Notes: generated from the letters alone by a model not told the origin. A DNA stretch of 64,000 bases from Prostheceraeus crozeri (GCA_907163375.1 CAJQUW010008653.1:372001-436000); one strand, 5' to 3'; shown: positions 22,661 to 32,138, counted from the stretch's first letter. Program-made: numbers and translations.

Positions 22661-23278
22661 ATCAAAAATCAAAATGATTTGAAAATGTTGCTGCTTGAAT
22701 TTTGAATTATGTCTCAATCACAAATGATGTGAAATTGCTGTCATAAAAATGCATAGTGAGCAATGAACAAGCATAACATCCATCATGACCTCAGAATTGT
22801 CTAAGAAATGATATTTTTGACGTTTTTAAAACGTCAGATGTCATCCAAGATTGCAATCAACTGCATGACTCTATGCACCTGGAAAAACTTGCGGTTATGG
22901 TATATGCACAGGAGGACATGTTAGTCTTCAATCTGTTATTAACAATCAACAATGTCGACATGAAATCCTTATACGACTTTTGGCGGACCCTGTATAACTG
23001 AGACTACACATAGTGGATAATAGTAATAGTGGACAAATGGAACTTAGAAATGGAAAGTGGTTTATTAAGGTAAATAATAGAGCTACAATGACACTCCATT
23101 ACACCGAAAACAATCGAGCTATGCACACAATGCCCAAGACTGCACATGGAAAATACTATTTCTTCACTTGAATTTGTTATCGCCAGTTTCTTAATGTGCC
23201 TGTAATACTTCATGGAATCCAATATTTCTTCATTTGTTCTTAATTTGTCTTCATCCATAATGATATGATTTGAAATAC
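22661..23278. other. No gene seen left of element 2A
   Basis: Flanking DNA with only short spurious frames. It ends at the target-site duplication GGTACT (23279-23284). Confidence 0.5.
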
Positions 23279-23284
23279 GGTACT
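23279..23284. other. Target-site duplication GGTACT (left)
   Basis: GGTACT directly precedes the AG end of element 2A and is repeated exactly at 46,451-46,456 after its CT end. Six base pairs is the size made by Polinton integrases. Confidence 0.93.
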
Positions 23285-24081
23285 AGTAGTAAGTAAAACT
23301 CCACTTCTGGACCGCGCAAGATGGCCGCCGTCGCTGACGTCCCCCCCCCCTCCTGTCCGTCGTGTCGGTCGTGGTGTGCCGTCGTGTTGCTTCGAGTCTG
23401 ACGTCCCCCCCCTCCTGTCCGTCGTGTCGGTCGTGGTGTGCCGTCGTGTTGCTTCGAGTCTGACGTCCCCCCCCTCCTGTCCGTCGAGTCGGTCGTGGTG
23501 TGCCGCCGTGTTGCTTCGAGTCTGACGTCCCCCCCCTCCTGTCCGTCGAGTCGGTCGTGGTGTGCCGCCGTGTTGCTTCGAGTCTGACGTCCCCCCCCTC
23601 TGGCCGGCCGTCGTAGCGCGCGGTGATGTGCTGTCCAGGTTGGCGTGGTGTGCCGGCCAGGTTGGGAAGGTGGACTGTCGTAGCTCACCTGAAAAAATCC
23701 TAAGTGTCAGAGTGGCTTTGTATGGGTAAAATTTTGAAAATTTTCCAAAGTGTGGCATTTCGACCTGGGACCCTGACCGAAGTTTGTTTCATCAAATTTC
23801 ACTGAACCCCCCCCCCGACAGCGATCTTCTAACTTTGGTTCTAGTGGACGGATTTTGTCTTACAGCTACTCGTTTGAAAGAGGAAAAAAACTGCTCGATG
23901 ACATTTTTTGTCGCGAGTCAATCGGACCAGCAGTTCAAAAGTTAGAGCTGTTACAAGATTTTAGGTCGGAGCTCACCTGAAAAAATCCTAAGTGTCAGAG
24001 TGACTTTGTATGGACAAAATTTTGAAAATTTTCCAAAGTGTGGCATTTCGACCTGGCACCCTGACCAAAGTTTGTTTCATC
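23285..24081 (+). repeat. Left terminal inverted repeat of element 2A
   Basis: Matches the reverse complement of ~45,650-46,450. From the tip: 50 unique bp, four GC-rich tandem units of ~61 bp (23336-23607; GACGTC + C run + TCCTGTCCGTCG...), then an AT-richer part with the repeated motif TTTTGAAAATTTTCCAAAGT twice (23,731 and ~24,019). Long open frames here are translations of the repeat. Confidence 0.9.
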
Positions 24082-24353
24082 AAATTTCACTGACAAAAAT
24101 CTTCCAACTTTGGTTCTAGAGATCGTAGAAAGTCGTGCAATAGCTCGTTTGACAGCTAAGAGTGAGACAAATTCAGTGAAAGAAACGGCTTGTTCATATC
24201 TGTCTTCGTTTAGATGTGAGACGCCATTCAAGATTTGGGAGATTGGTGAAAAAACGACAGAGTTAGAATTTCCCAAGAAACAGCTCCAGCGGGCGAATGA
24301 AGGCTCGGATTGGTAAACAGAGGCCAGATTTGGAATCAGCTTGATGTTATTGT

Positions 24354-24399
24354 CCAATGAGGATCATCATCCAATGAGAATCAAGCATTTCTTTATAAA
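24354..24399 (+). promoter_or_regulatory. CCAAT-CCAAT-TATA promoter of the first left-arm gene
   Basis: CCAAT at 24354-24358 and 24371-24375, then TATAAA at 24394-24399, about 105 bp before the ATG at 24504. The spacing is that of an RNA polymerase II promoter. Confidence 0.6.
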
Positions 24400-24503
24400 T
24401 AGCGAGCCTTCCACAGTGAGAATCATCCCATCGTTGAATCACACGAGTGACGGACGCACATTTTCTCTCTCTCTCTAGTTCCCTATTCTATTATCCAACT
24501 AAA

Positions 24504-25278
24504 ATGGTAAGTCGCTACTTTCCTCCCTCTCCTCCCTTGAACGTAAACTTAATACAATCTTTTTCATTTTCAGGCATCTACTCCATCTGCTGCACTAGTA
24601 GGACAAAATGGCGGTCAAACGTTACAAGGTTCGCTACGATCAGATCATCTACAACTGAGGCCAGTGGAAGAAACAACCAAGGTACATAATCCTACACCGC
24701 TACAGCGTAAATTTAAACAAGTCTTGCGTTATGACGATCATAGCGTAGTACTCCAAACGGGAATGCTCCCTTCCACGGATGTCAAGATAATGCGCAATCA
24801 GTATGGGGACTACATACTGATCCCCGTGAGTCCGTATATTCGCCACCAACTTGATATTATTGAGGAGTACGTGACATTAAATATGGACATTCCTACTCCT
24901 CTTGCTCAAGAGTGGAAGGCGAGAGATGACAAGGATACTCCCTATAGAAAGATTTGGGATGGTAATCACATTTGCCTACCGGTATCACATTGGTGCACTT
25001 ACTATAAGAAGGAGGGAGATCATTCAACACCCATCACATGCGACGAGCTCGGAGAAGGTACTTGGGATATCCTTTTCAAAGTGAATGGGCTATATTATGG
25101 TCGGCACAAGGATAATAAAATAGCCCCGCTCTCCATGCATATGGAATCCATCCTATATATTACAAAACCACCCAACGTGGACGACATAATTGATCAAATC
25201 CTTAACAGCAGTGGTACGAAGCGCAAGTCGGAGAAGAATGCTGCCTCAAAACGCAAATCAAAGAAGGAGAATTACTAG
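24504..25278 (+). CDS. Unknown left-arm protein with ATG-only first exon
   Basis: Exon 1 is just ATG (24504-24506); a 67-bp intron follows (GTAAGT at 24507, TTTTCAG ending 24573); exon 2 (24574-25278) continues in frame. About 235 aa. No family recognised: the body is mixed alpha/beta-looking with VSHWCTYYKKEGDH and ILFKVNGLYYGRH, and a Lys/Ser-rich tail (KRKSEKNAASKRKSKK) that could be a nuclear signal. First gene after the left repeat. The polymerase gene starts in the same way, with the same intron length. Intact. Confidence 0.65.
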
Positions 25279-25312
25279 TCCTTTCCTAACTCTACCCTAT
25301 GACAATTCGCTT

Positions 25313-25438
25313 ATGTGCTTTGAGTGTCGTAGACGTGGTCTTATTAGATACATTTTGCTTCTTCGTTGCCATCATATCATTTGTGTATTTTGTCGTGAAA
25401 AGCATCGATTTAATTCTTCATTTTGTGATATGTTATAG
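25313..25438 (+). CDS. Short RING-like zinc protein or remnant
   Basis: 41 aa beginning MCFECRRRG, with C-x2-C, then C-H-H-I-I-C-x2-C, the core of a RING finger, but the second half of the cross-brace is missing. It resembles the RING part of the gene at 26520. Either a truncated duplicate or an exon; acceptor-like TTCCGTTTTAG follows at ~25,462-25,472. Confidence 0.4.
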   Translation: MCFECRRRGLIRYILLLRCHHIICVFCREKHRFNSSFCDML

Positions 25439-25490
25439 AACGTTTCCTTAGATGTGTAAATTTCCGTTTTAGGCTTCTATCATCATTTTT

Positions 25491-26021
25491 ATGGATTGTG
25501 AGGGTGAACCTGTACAGGAGCTCAGTGCTATTGCTATGAACAATTGGACATATCAGATTGTCAGTGTCTATCATCAACATGCCAACTGCAATCCCAATGT
25601 TGATCAATGGGCGAGAAAACGCATTCATGGACTTAATCTGAAATATTTGCAAGACTATGGCTTTTCTTGTGAGAGTGCTCTTCGTATTGACTTTAAACGA
25701 TGGTTAGCTGCTTTCAATGTTATACGCATCTTTTGTAATAATCCTGGTAAGGAGAGGAAAGTATTTCCAAATCTAATCATTGATGACATTTTGCTCCCAC
25801 CTTGGGATAGTAGAGTGAATCAACACTACCATGAAGTCACGAAACGTTTTAAGGATTTGTGTGTTCCTATTTTGTCTGTTCAATGTAGTAGCTACGTTCA
25901 TAACCAATGCTTCTTTCCTCCTTACCTCAACACTGCCAAAGTCCTGTATGGTCATCATTGCTCGCTGTATGATAGTTACCAGCTGTATCTATTTTATCTG
26001 TTTCAAACCATTGATTTATAA
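25491..26021 (+). CDS. DEDD exonuclease-like protein
   Basis: 176 aa from ATG 25491. The start MDCEGEPVQELSAIAM has the D-x-E pattern of DEDD 3'-5' exonucleases; then NPNVDQWARKRIHGLN, a central FPNLIIDDILLPPW and a closing HHCSLYDSYQLYLFY. I take it as an RNase H-fold nuclease-like protein of the kind seen near Polinton genes; catalytic competence cannot be judged because the second Asp site is not clear. Possible role: primer or end processing. Intact. Confidence 0.45.
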   Translation: MDCEGEPVQELSAIAMNNWTYQIVSVYHQHANCNPNVDQWARKRIHGLNLKYLQDYGFSCESALRIDFKRWLAAFNVIRIFCNNPGKERKVFPNLIIDDILLPPWDSRVNQHYHEVTKRFKDLCVPILSVQCSSYVHNQCFFPPYLNTAKVLYGHHCSLYDSYQLYLFYLFQTIDL

Positions 26022-26079
26022 TGCATGCTTGTTACCGTTATTCAATAAATGTTACTATGAGAAGAGTTGTTTTCATGCA

Positions 26080-26517
26080 ATGGATGGGTTAGATAAAGGG
26101 CGATCATGTCTTTCTCAAACGACGGCGGAACATTACATTTTCATAGGCAAAGGTTTAAAAGGAGCTGTTCAAGATTATGTGATAAATTTTCATAAAGATG
26201 AGACCGACATCGAAGCAGTGGTCGATGATGCTAGCACTCTATTTCTAGAGTTAATGAATACATTCTCTGATAGCATTGTCATGGCGCGATTAGTTGCGAA
26301 AATTAAGTTTAGTCATTTTGGAAAGGAAGAGGTGGAAAGTCGCTCTTTCCATTTTGCTTCTTATTCAATGGAAGTGGTAGATCACCCCGAAGAATTTTTT
26401 AAAAGACATATGATAAAAATTGCTGAACGTCTTAACGCATTTAACCATCATGGCAGCAGTCTAGTGATTGAAGCGATTTCAGATATTCACATTCAACTTT
26501 CTATAAAGAAAAATTGA
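26080..26517 (+). CDS. Unknown small protein, possible relative of the pPolB N-terminal block
   Basis: 145 aa from ATG 26080. The end (RLNAFNHHGSSLVIEAISDI) resembles the segment that in element 1 pPolB precedes the stop at 5852 (LRESGWRFV...). Such a block appears here as a free-standing gene. Followed at once by the RING gene (stop 26515-26517, next ATG 26520). Function unknown. Confidence 0.45.
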   Translation: MDGLDKGRSCLSQTTAEHYIFIGKGLKGAVQDYVINFHKDETDIEAVVDDASTLFLELMNTFSDSIVMARLVAKIKFSHFGKEEVESRSFHFASYSMEVVDHPEEFFKRHMIKIAERLNAFNHHGSSLVIEAISDIHIQLSIKKN

Positions 26518-26519
26518 AA

Positions 26520-26843
26520 ATGCAGTGGTACTTGATTGTAGCACAACTGGTTTTCGAGCTATGTCTGCTCACTCTCGAAGTATATTCCTTCTGTACATGC
26601 GTCTATTATTTAGAAAAGGCTAGCAAATTCATATCTTCAAAAAGACTTGCTATAGACATCAGTCACGGTGAAACTATGTGTTGCGATGTATGTAAGCGAA
26701 AGGATGGAAATGAAAAGCGCATCTTCAAGAGATGTAAGCATGCTTTTTGTCAACGCTGTTTCATACGTAATTGCATTCAACTTTGCAAATGTAACCACTG
26801 TGATATTGCTCATTTCGAGTGTCACTTATGCCGCAATAGTTAG
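26520..26843 (+). CDS. Membrane-anchored RING-type protein
   Basis: 107 aa. Residues 2-32 (MQWYLIVAQLVFELCLLTLE...) form one hydrophobic segment; residues ~55-105 carry MCCDVCKR...CKHAFCQRCF...CKCNHC...CHLC, matching a RING C3HC4-like spacing. Such a protein would be a ubiquitin ligase at a membrane, acting on host or virion proteins. Start chosen as the first ATG after the upstream stop. Intact; exact metal pairing uncertain. Confidence 0.6.
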   Translation: MQWYLIVAQLVFELCLLTLEVYSFCTCVYYLEKASKFISSKRLAIDISHGETMCCDVCKRKDGNEKRIFKRCKHAFCQRCFIRNCIQLCKCNHCDIAHFECHLCRNS

Positions 26844-26895
26844 TACCTATGCAAATGTGGTAAAGGCAGGTTTTTAGCAAAGACTAACACGGAAA

Positions 26896-27261
26896 ATGGC
26901 GAAACGTAAAATGACGAAACGTAAACGTCAAAAGTCTTCAAAGTTTTCTTCAGCCATTCAAGCTCTCCGACGAATGAAAGCAAATCAGCGATACAATGCT
27001 ATACGACATGCTAACGATAAATTCATTCGTGAAATTATTTCTCATGTGAGAAAGTTGAGGACGAAGAAATTAGCACCAAAACAACGAAAGTTACTTAAGC
27101 GATATGCTGCGAAATTGCGTTTCATCTCCAATCCTAAAGTCACCCTTCAAAGAAAGAGGGAAACTCTAACACAAAAGGGTGGTCTCCTTCCAGCGTTACT
27201 ACCGATGCTAGCTCCTATCGTGGGCAACGTATTGGGTAATATCTTTGGCTCTAGACGTTAA
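26896..27261 (+). CDS. pX/mu-like basic core protein
   Basis: 121 aa. The first ~90 residues are extremely Lys/Arg-rich (MAKRKMTKRKRQKSSKF), followed by GGLLPALLPMLAPIVGNVLG, a Gly-Leu-Pro hydrophobic tail like that of adenovirus protein X. It probably binds DNA in the particle and is trimmed by the protease downstream. Lies just before the ATPase gene. Intact. Confidence 0.65.
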   Translation: MAKRKMTKRKRQKSSKFSSAIQALRRMKANQRYNAIRHANDKFIREIISHVRKLRTKKLAPKQRKLLKRYAAKLRFISNPKVTLQRKRETLTQKGGLLPALLPMLAPIVGNVLGNIFGSRR

Positions 27262-27292
27262 TTATGCAAATGTTGAATCTCAAAGTATTATA

Positions 27293-27913
27293 ATGGATTT
27301 CAGACTTCAATGTGATAAAGTTCTGACTGTATCAGGTCCATCTCATGCAGGTAAAACTGTTTTCACGCTGAATTTATTGGATAAAAGAAGGGAGTTGTTT
27401 AAGGAACCTATCAATCGAGTGATTTGGTGTTATGGTATTTATCAACCGTCGCTGTTTTAGGAATTGCAAAGTCGCAACTTTATTCGACATGAAGGAATTA
27501 TTGCAGTGGATAAACTTCAGTCTAATGATGTTGTTGTATTGGATGATTAATTATTAAAAGAAAGTAAGAATTCCAAAGATGTTACAGATATGTTCACTCG
27601 CGCAGCACATCATAAAAGGTGCTTCATCATCTATATCACACAAAATTTGTTTCCTGATGGAAAAGAAGCTCGTACACGAAACCTGAATACACACTATTAT
27701 GCTATTTTCAAGAATCCGCGAGATAAAAGTCAATTTGAAATTTTAGCGCGACAAGTTGCACCAAGAGGATCAAAAGCTTTAATTGAAATTTTTCAAGCAG
27801 CTACTGAAAAACCACACGGTTACTTATTCATTGACTTTACGCAAGAGTGTCCGGAAGAATTTAGATTTCGAAGTGATATTTTGAAAACTCCCATGATTAT
27901 CTTCAAACTATGA
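27293..27913 (+). pseudogene. Genome-packaging ATPase, element 2A, two nonsense codons
   Basis: One frame from ATG 27293 to TGA at 27911-27913. Walker A GPSHAGKT at residues ~16-23; Walker B VVVLDD lies just before TAA at 27548-27550. A first nonsense TAG stands at 27458-27460. Downstream: FIIYITQNLFPDGKEARTR (sensor-like) and NTHYYAIFKNPRD. 206 codons, FtsK/HerA type. Both breaks are point changes, since the frame continues across them. Overlaps the next gene by ATGA. Confidence 0.85.
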
Positions 27914-28602
27914 GTTCTTATTCTCGCATGATTGTTATTCCTCAGGATGAATATGTACAATTGACTGCCATGCAGCAAGTAAAGCAACCTCTTGCAAATC
28001 AAATGTATAGGAAAGAAATAGATTATCAGCAAAATGTTCACATCAAAGATCCACATCGTGCTGTATTATCACAATCGGAAACTGTTGAGCAATTGAAAAG
28101 CTTGAAGAATAATATGCGTGACTCTGTATCGACTGCAACACCTTTAGCATCTCGCGCACATGCCATATCTCTTTTCAATAGTATTGAACCCCATCTCAAT
28201 GTAAATGATAGAGGAGAAATCATTACAGATGAAAATAAAGTGATTGATGCTTCACGTTATTAAGACTTGATTCAGTATGCGACACGTAGAAAGCGCCGTC
28301 AGGGCTATGTTCCACCTGGTTGGTCATACTTTCTTAAACTATTGAAAAAGCAGAATGTACCAAAATTTGCTTTGAATAATGAGACATTGAAAGAACTTGA
28401 TTCAACAGTGGCTACTGCTCCAATGCTTCAGACGATGAAAATGCCAACAAATTGGTTTAAGACGTCACCTGCTACATCCCCTCCCACACTCACTAAGCAA
28501 ACAAGAGGAAGAACTCGTCATAGATCTACACCACCACTAAAACTAGTAAAAGGAAAACGTAAAACAGCTCCTCCCAAGAAATACATGTTCTCAGACTATT
28601 AA
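27910..28602 (+). pseudogene. Conserved Polinton virion-region protein, one nonsense codon
   Basis: ATG 27910 overlaps the ATPase stop. The frame runs to TAA at 28600-28602 with one internal TAA at 28261-28263, ~230 codons. After the stop the text continues DLIQYATRRKRRQGYVPPGW with a basic, Thr/Pro-rich tail ending PPKKYMFSDY. Genes with a DLIQYA...PPGW block sit next to the ATPase in Polintons I know of, but their function is not established to my knowledge. Confidence 0.55.
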
Positions 28603-28603
28603 T

Positions 28604-28819
28604 ATGAAGCAGATGTGTTGCTTGCCATGTAATGAGCCGCCAGAGGTGAGTGTCGTTGTCACTTGCACTTGCTGCGCCAGCTCTCACAATGAAACTCCTA
28701 AGCAATGTGAACACGATCGCAAAACCGCTAAAGCTAAATGCTGCAGTTGTTGTAAATGTAGAAAGGCAAGAAAACAAAAAGATGAGAAGGAGGAAAAAGA
28801 GTCAGTCGTCATCGACTGA
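28604..28819 (+). CDS. Small Cys-rich protein overlapping integrase
   Basis: 71 aa from ATG 28604 with many Cys in pairs (MCCLPC, CTCCASS, CCSCCKCRKARK) and an acidic/basic tail; likely metal-binding. It overlaps the integrase start (28782) by 38 bases in another frame. Could instead be 5' leader sequence of integrase read by chance; cysteine density argues for a real product. Confidence 0.4.
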   Translation: MKQMCCLPCNEPPEVSVVVTCTCCASSHNETPKQCEHDRKTAKAKCCSCCKCRKARKQKDEKEEKESVVID

Positions 28820-29870
28820 ACGTTTGAAGTCAATCTATTATGATGTAAAACATCCGGCAGGATTTGCATCTATCAAGAAATTATCAAAAGCGAGTGGTCT
28901 TCCACAATCACAAGTGAAGCGATGGTTAAAGGGTCAGGCTACCTATACACTCCACAAACAAGCGAAAAAGAAGTACCGCACCCGCCATTATATTGTTCAT
29001 GACATCGATGAACAGTGGCAAGCAGATTTGTGTGATGTTGCCTCCATTTCAAAACATAACTCGGGCAATAATTTTATTTTAACCGTCATTGATATTTTCT
29101 CGCGTTATGCGTGGGCTCAACCTTTAAAAACTAAAGAAGGGAAAGGAGTAGCAAAAGCATTCCAAACAATTTTTCGAGAAGGTCGCATTCCAAAAACAAT
29201 TCAGAGTGATCAAGGAAAAGAGTTTGAAAATCAGCATGTGAGAAGATTATGTGAGAGGCATGACATTGAGTTGTTTAGTGTAAAGAGTGCCTATAAAGCT
29301 GCACTCGTTGAACGTTTTAATCGCACATTAAAAAATCGCTTGTGGCGACATTTTACTGCCAACTTGACACAAAATTGGACAAAGGTTCTACAAGATACAC
29401 TCCATGCCTACAATCACTCTATCCATCGTTCTATTGGACTCAGACCAGTAGATGTAAATGCTGACAATGTAGATAAAGTGCGCGAATCATTCCAACGTAA
29501 ACGCACTCATGTGAAAAGTGATGTGAAAATTGGTGATAAAGTTCGTATCTCAAAAGTGAAGAGTGTTTTTGCTAAAGGGTACCTTCCGAATTGGACAGAG
29601 GAGGTATTTACAGTATCAAGGATTGATCAAAAAGACTCTCCCACCACCTACAAGTTGAAAGATTACGATAATGAAGAAATTGAAGGTAGCTTTTACCGCG
29701 ATGAGATTGAGGTAGTCACTGAAAGTGAAACATATTTGGTAGAGAAAATCATTCGATGTAAAAAACGACAAGGTGAAGAATGGTGTCTTGTTAAATGGAC
29801 TGGTTATCCTTCAAGTATGAACTCTTGGATGCGTCGTGCCGACATCTTTCATCTAAGTGATCGACAGTGA
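28782..29870 (+). CDS. Retroviral-type integrase with C-terminal chromodomain
   Basis: 362 aa from ATG 28782. N-terminal basic helix-turn-helix-like part, then the rve core: D82 in WQADL, D143 in QSDQGKEF and E177 in LVERFNRTLK complete the DDE triad. After an SH3-like barrel (residues ~240-300) comes a chromodomain (LVEKII...EEWCLVKWTGYPSSMNSW, ~315-355). It would insert the element and make the 6-bp GGTACT duplication; the chromodomain may steer it to methylated chromatin. Intact, unlike many neighbours. Confidence 0.93.
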   Translation: MRRRKKSQSSSTERLKSIYYDVKHPAGFASIKKLSKASGLPQSQVKRWLKGQATYTLHKQAKKKYRTRHYIVHDIDEQWQADLCDVASISKHNSGNNFILTVIDIFSRYAWAQPLKTKEGKGVAKAFQTIFREGRIPKTIQSDQGKEFENQHVRRLCERHDIELFSVKSAYKAALVERFNRTLKNRLWRHFTANLTQNWTKVLQDTLHAYNHSIHRSIGLRPVDVNADNVDKVRESFQRKRTHVKSDVKIGDKVRISKVKSVFAKGYLPNWTEEVFTVSRIDQKDSPTTYKLKDYDNEEIEGSFYRDEIEVVTESETYLVEKIIRCKKRQGEEWCLVKWTGYPSSMNSWMRRADIFHLSDRQ

Positions 29871-29911
29871 TTCATGCAAAGTTGTAACTATTAATGTTTA
29901 GGGTTTGAGCT

Positions 29912-30367
29912 ATGAATCCAACTGCCTCATTTTATTCACGACCCTCCTATGTAAGTAGTGGAGGACAAATTTACAGCGGCGCTCGCCGCCAACGTGGAGG
30001 TAGCATACTTGGTGCACTGAAATCTGTTGTAGCACCTCTCATATCCAATGTCGGAAGATCTTTAAAACGAAATGTTTTAAGTAATGCCGTTGGCTTTGCT
30101 GGTGATGTTGCTAGTGATCTTTCCAGAGGTAGAAGTTTTAAGAGCAGTTTGTTGAATCGTGGGAAGGAACGCGGTTTAAAAACATTGAAGCAGACCTTTG
30201 CTTGTGTTACTCAAGGAAAGAAATCGCCTAAACGAATGAATGAAGGAAGAAGGAAACATCGCGGAGCTGGTAAGGTGCGATCTTCAGTCAAAAGGCACTC
30301 ACGCAAACGTCGCAGAGGCTTTAATCATTCATCAGGCGCTAAACGACGACGCTGCCATAACTTCTAA
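29912..30367 (+). CDS. pVI-like minor virion protein, element 2A
   Basis: 151 aa. RGGSILGALKSVVAPLISNV and AVGFAGDVASDL form an amphipathic Gly/Ala/Val stretch; the C-terminal half is very basic (KRHSRKRRRGFNHSS), suiting a DNA- and membrane-interacting internal protein of the adenovirus pVI type, probably cut by the protease. Directly upstream of MCP, as in element 1. Intact. Confidence 0.6.
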   Translation: MNPTASFYSRPSYVSSGGQIYSGARRQRGGSILGALKSVVAPLISNVGRSLKRNVLSNAVGFAGDVASDLSRGRSFKSSLLNRGKERGLKTLKQTFACVTQGKKSPKRMNEGRRKHRGAGKVRSSVKRHSRKRRRGFNHSSGAKRRRCHNF

Positions 30368-30369
30368 TC

Positions 30370-31646
30370 ATGGAGTGTAAAACTTCCGGGTTTGTTTGTT
30401 TGATCAACAAGCCATACAGACAGATATTCTTAGTTCGAGTATTGTAGATTATCATCCTCGAACAGCTGAGAATGCTGGCCCCATTCAATTTGTTATTCCT
30501 GGTGGTAGTGATGATTACATAGATTTGAGTTATCCGATGGTTGATTTGTGGTTTAGAATTCAGCAAGCAGATGGAACTGCTATTGACGATGCACATAAAG
30601 TTGGACTGAACAATTTACCATTGACTACATTACTTCGCGATGTTTCTGTAACGATTGGAGAGCAGCAGGTGTAAGGTGGCCAAAGCGATTATCCCTATAA
30701 ATCATATTTCAATCATGTATCACAGTTTCATCCATCAGCACAAAAAAGCCATATGGAAGCCATGGGATGGTACAGAGATGAAGCAGGAGAATTTGATGCT
30801 GAAACAATCAGTGGCTTTGTAAAGCGATCTGCTATGATTAAAGATAGTAAAGTATGTCAGCTATATGGTCCGCTGAATTTAGACTTCTTTAGACAGTCAA
30901 AGTTTTTACTCTGTAATACCAGCATGCGACTCAAGCTGACATTGAATAAGCCTGAATTTGCGCTGAATGCATTTGCTAAAGTTGACAATTTTAGAATTCA
31001 TGTGGAAGATATTGCACTTTACATTCGTCGAGTAGTACCGAATCCAAGTGTCATTAGAGGGCATGCTGAAGGTCTTAACCGCCAAAATGCCATTTACCCC
31101 GTTCAGCATACAAAGCTTCTCACCTTTACAATTCCGAAAGATCAAAAGAGTTTCATGAAAGATGGCCTCTTTCCATCGGAAGCACCGAAGCTCCTCATGG
31201 TGGCAATGGTTGAAAATGATGCATTTAATGGTAATATAAAGAAGAATCCTTTCAATTTTAAACACAATCAGTTAAGTGAAATTGCTTTACGTGTAAATGG
31301 TGTGAGTCATCCTGGTCCACCCTACAAACCAGATTTTGCTTCGGATCAATTTATGCGCAGTTATGTTGATTTTATGGATGTCTTTGGCTTTTACAATACG
31401 GATGACACCAACGGACTGACTATGAAAGAGTTTAAGAGTGGATATACTATTTATGCATTTGATTTGACTGCTGACAGCGATATTAGTGCACCCTATCGTC
31501 AAGCGAACGTGCCTCATAATATTCGTTTGGATTTGACGTTCAAAAGAACACTACCTGAGACAATCAATGTATTAATTTATGCAGTCTTCGATTCAAATAT
31601 TGAAATTACAAAGTATCGTGACGTGATTCTTCAGTATAATCGTTAA
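30370..31646 (+). pseudogene. Major capsid protein (double jelly-roll), element 2A, broken
   Basis: ATG 30370 opens a frame that slips at the T/G-rich stretch 30388-30400 into the main frame; then an in-frame TAA at 30672-30674 interrupts, and the frame continues to TAA at 31644-31646. Recognisable blocks: VDYHPRTAENAGPIQFVIPG, DYIDLSYPMVDLW, LNPDF-type LNLDFFRQSKFLL, and C-terminal TIYAFDLTADSDI...NIRLDLTF. About 425 codons, the hexon-like shell protein of Polintons. Protease ATG overlaps its stop. One frameshift and one nonsense codon make it dead. Confidence 0.85.
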
Positions 31647-32107
31647 TGAGTTGGTTGACTGCTGACGATATTAAGACTAAAGTGCAGCGTAATGCAGACG
31701 AAGCGACGTTGAAAGCTTTCGATAATGTCTATTCGCTCGATACCTTACCACCTGCAGTAAATCACTATCCCAGCTTTATTGTGCTAAACACTCATTCGCA
31801 GAATTTAGGCGGTGAGCATTGGAAAGCGATCTTTATTGGAGAAGACCGACGTGGTGAACTATTTGACTCTCTTGCTCAACCTCCAAATATACCAACACAG
31901 CAGTGGTTGAGAAAACATACGCGTCAATATCAGCGAAATGAACGCATACTACAACATCCACTTTCATCAACGTGTGGTGCTTTTGTACTGTACTTCATCT
32001 TAAAACGTTTACATGTATCTCGATTTGTATCTGTTATTCAAAACTTTTCATGTAATCCATCCTCTAATGAAAAAATGATTTGTAAGTTCTATCATGATTT
32101 GAAATAA
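31646..32107 (+). CDS. Adenain-like cysteine protease
   Basis: 153 aa. Catalytic residues of the adenovirus/Ulp1 clan are visible: H58 (GGEHWKAIF), D74 (ELFDSLAQPP), Q103 (ILQHPLSSTC) and C110 (SSTCGAFVL). It would process virion precursors such as the pVI- and pX-like proteins. The start overlaps the MCP stop (TAATG), and the stop codon is part of an AATAAA signal (32103-32108). Intact. Confidence 0.9.
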   Translation: MSWLTADDIKTKVQRNADEATLKAFDNVYSLDTLPPAVNHYPSFIVLNTHSQNLGGEHWKAIFIGEDRRGELFDSLAQPPNIPTQQWLRKHTRQYQRNERILQHPLSSTCGAFVLYFILKRLHVSRFVSVIQNFSCNPSSNEKMICKFYHDLK

Positions 32108-32138
32108 AAACATCATGTTGGAAAAATTGTTTTTTATT
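32103..32138. terminator. Facing poly(A) signals that include the stop codons
   Basis: AATAAA at 32103-32108 (+) contains the TAA stop of the protease gene; the complement of 32133-32138 is AATAAA containing the TAA stop of the TBP-like gene. Two convergent genes thus end within 36 bp. Confidence 0.7.

Noticed and set aside
13646-23278. Host protein-coding gene between the Polintons
   Set aside because: All coding-like sequence there is transposase or reverse transcriptase debris with stops and frameshifts.
23240-23758. Long open frames of 145-172 codons in the GC-rich terminal repeat (also 45969-46500, 55385-55648)
   Set aside because: They translate the ~61-bp tandem unit, several frames are open at once, and unit number varies between arms without regard to frame.
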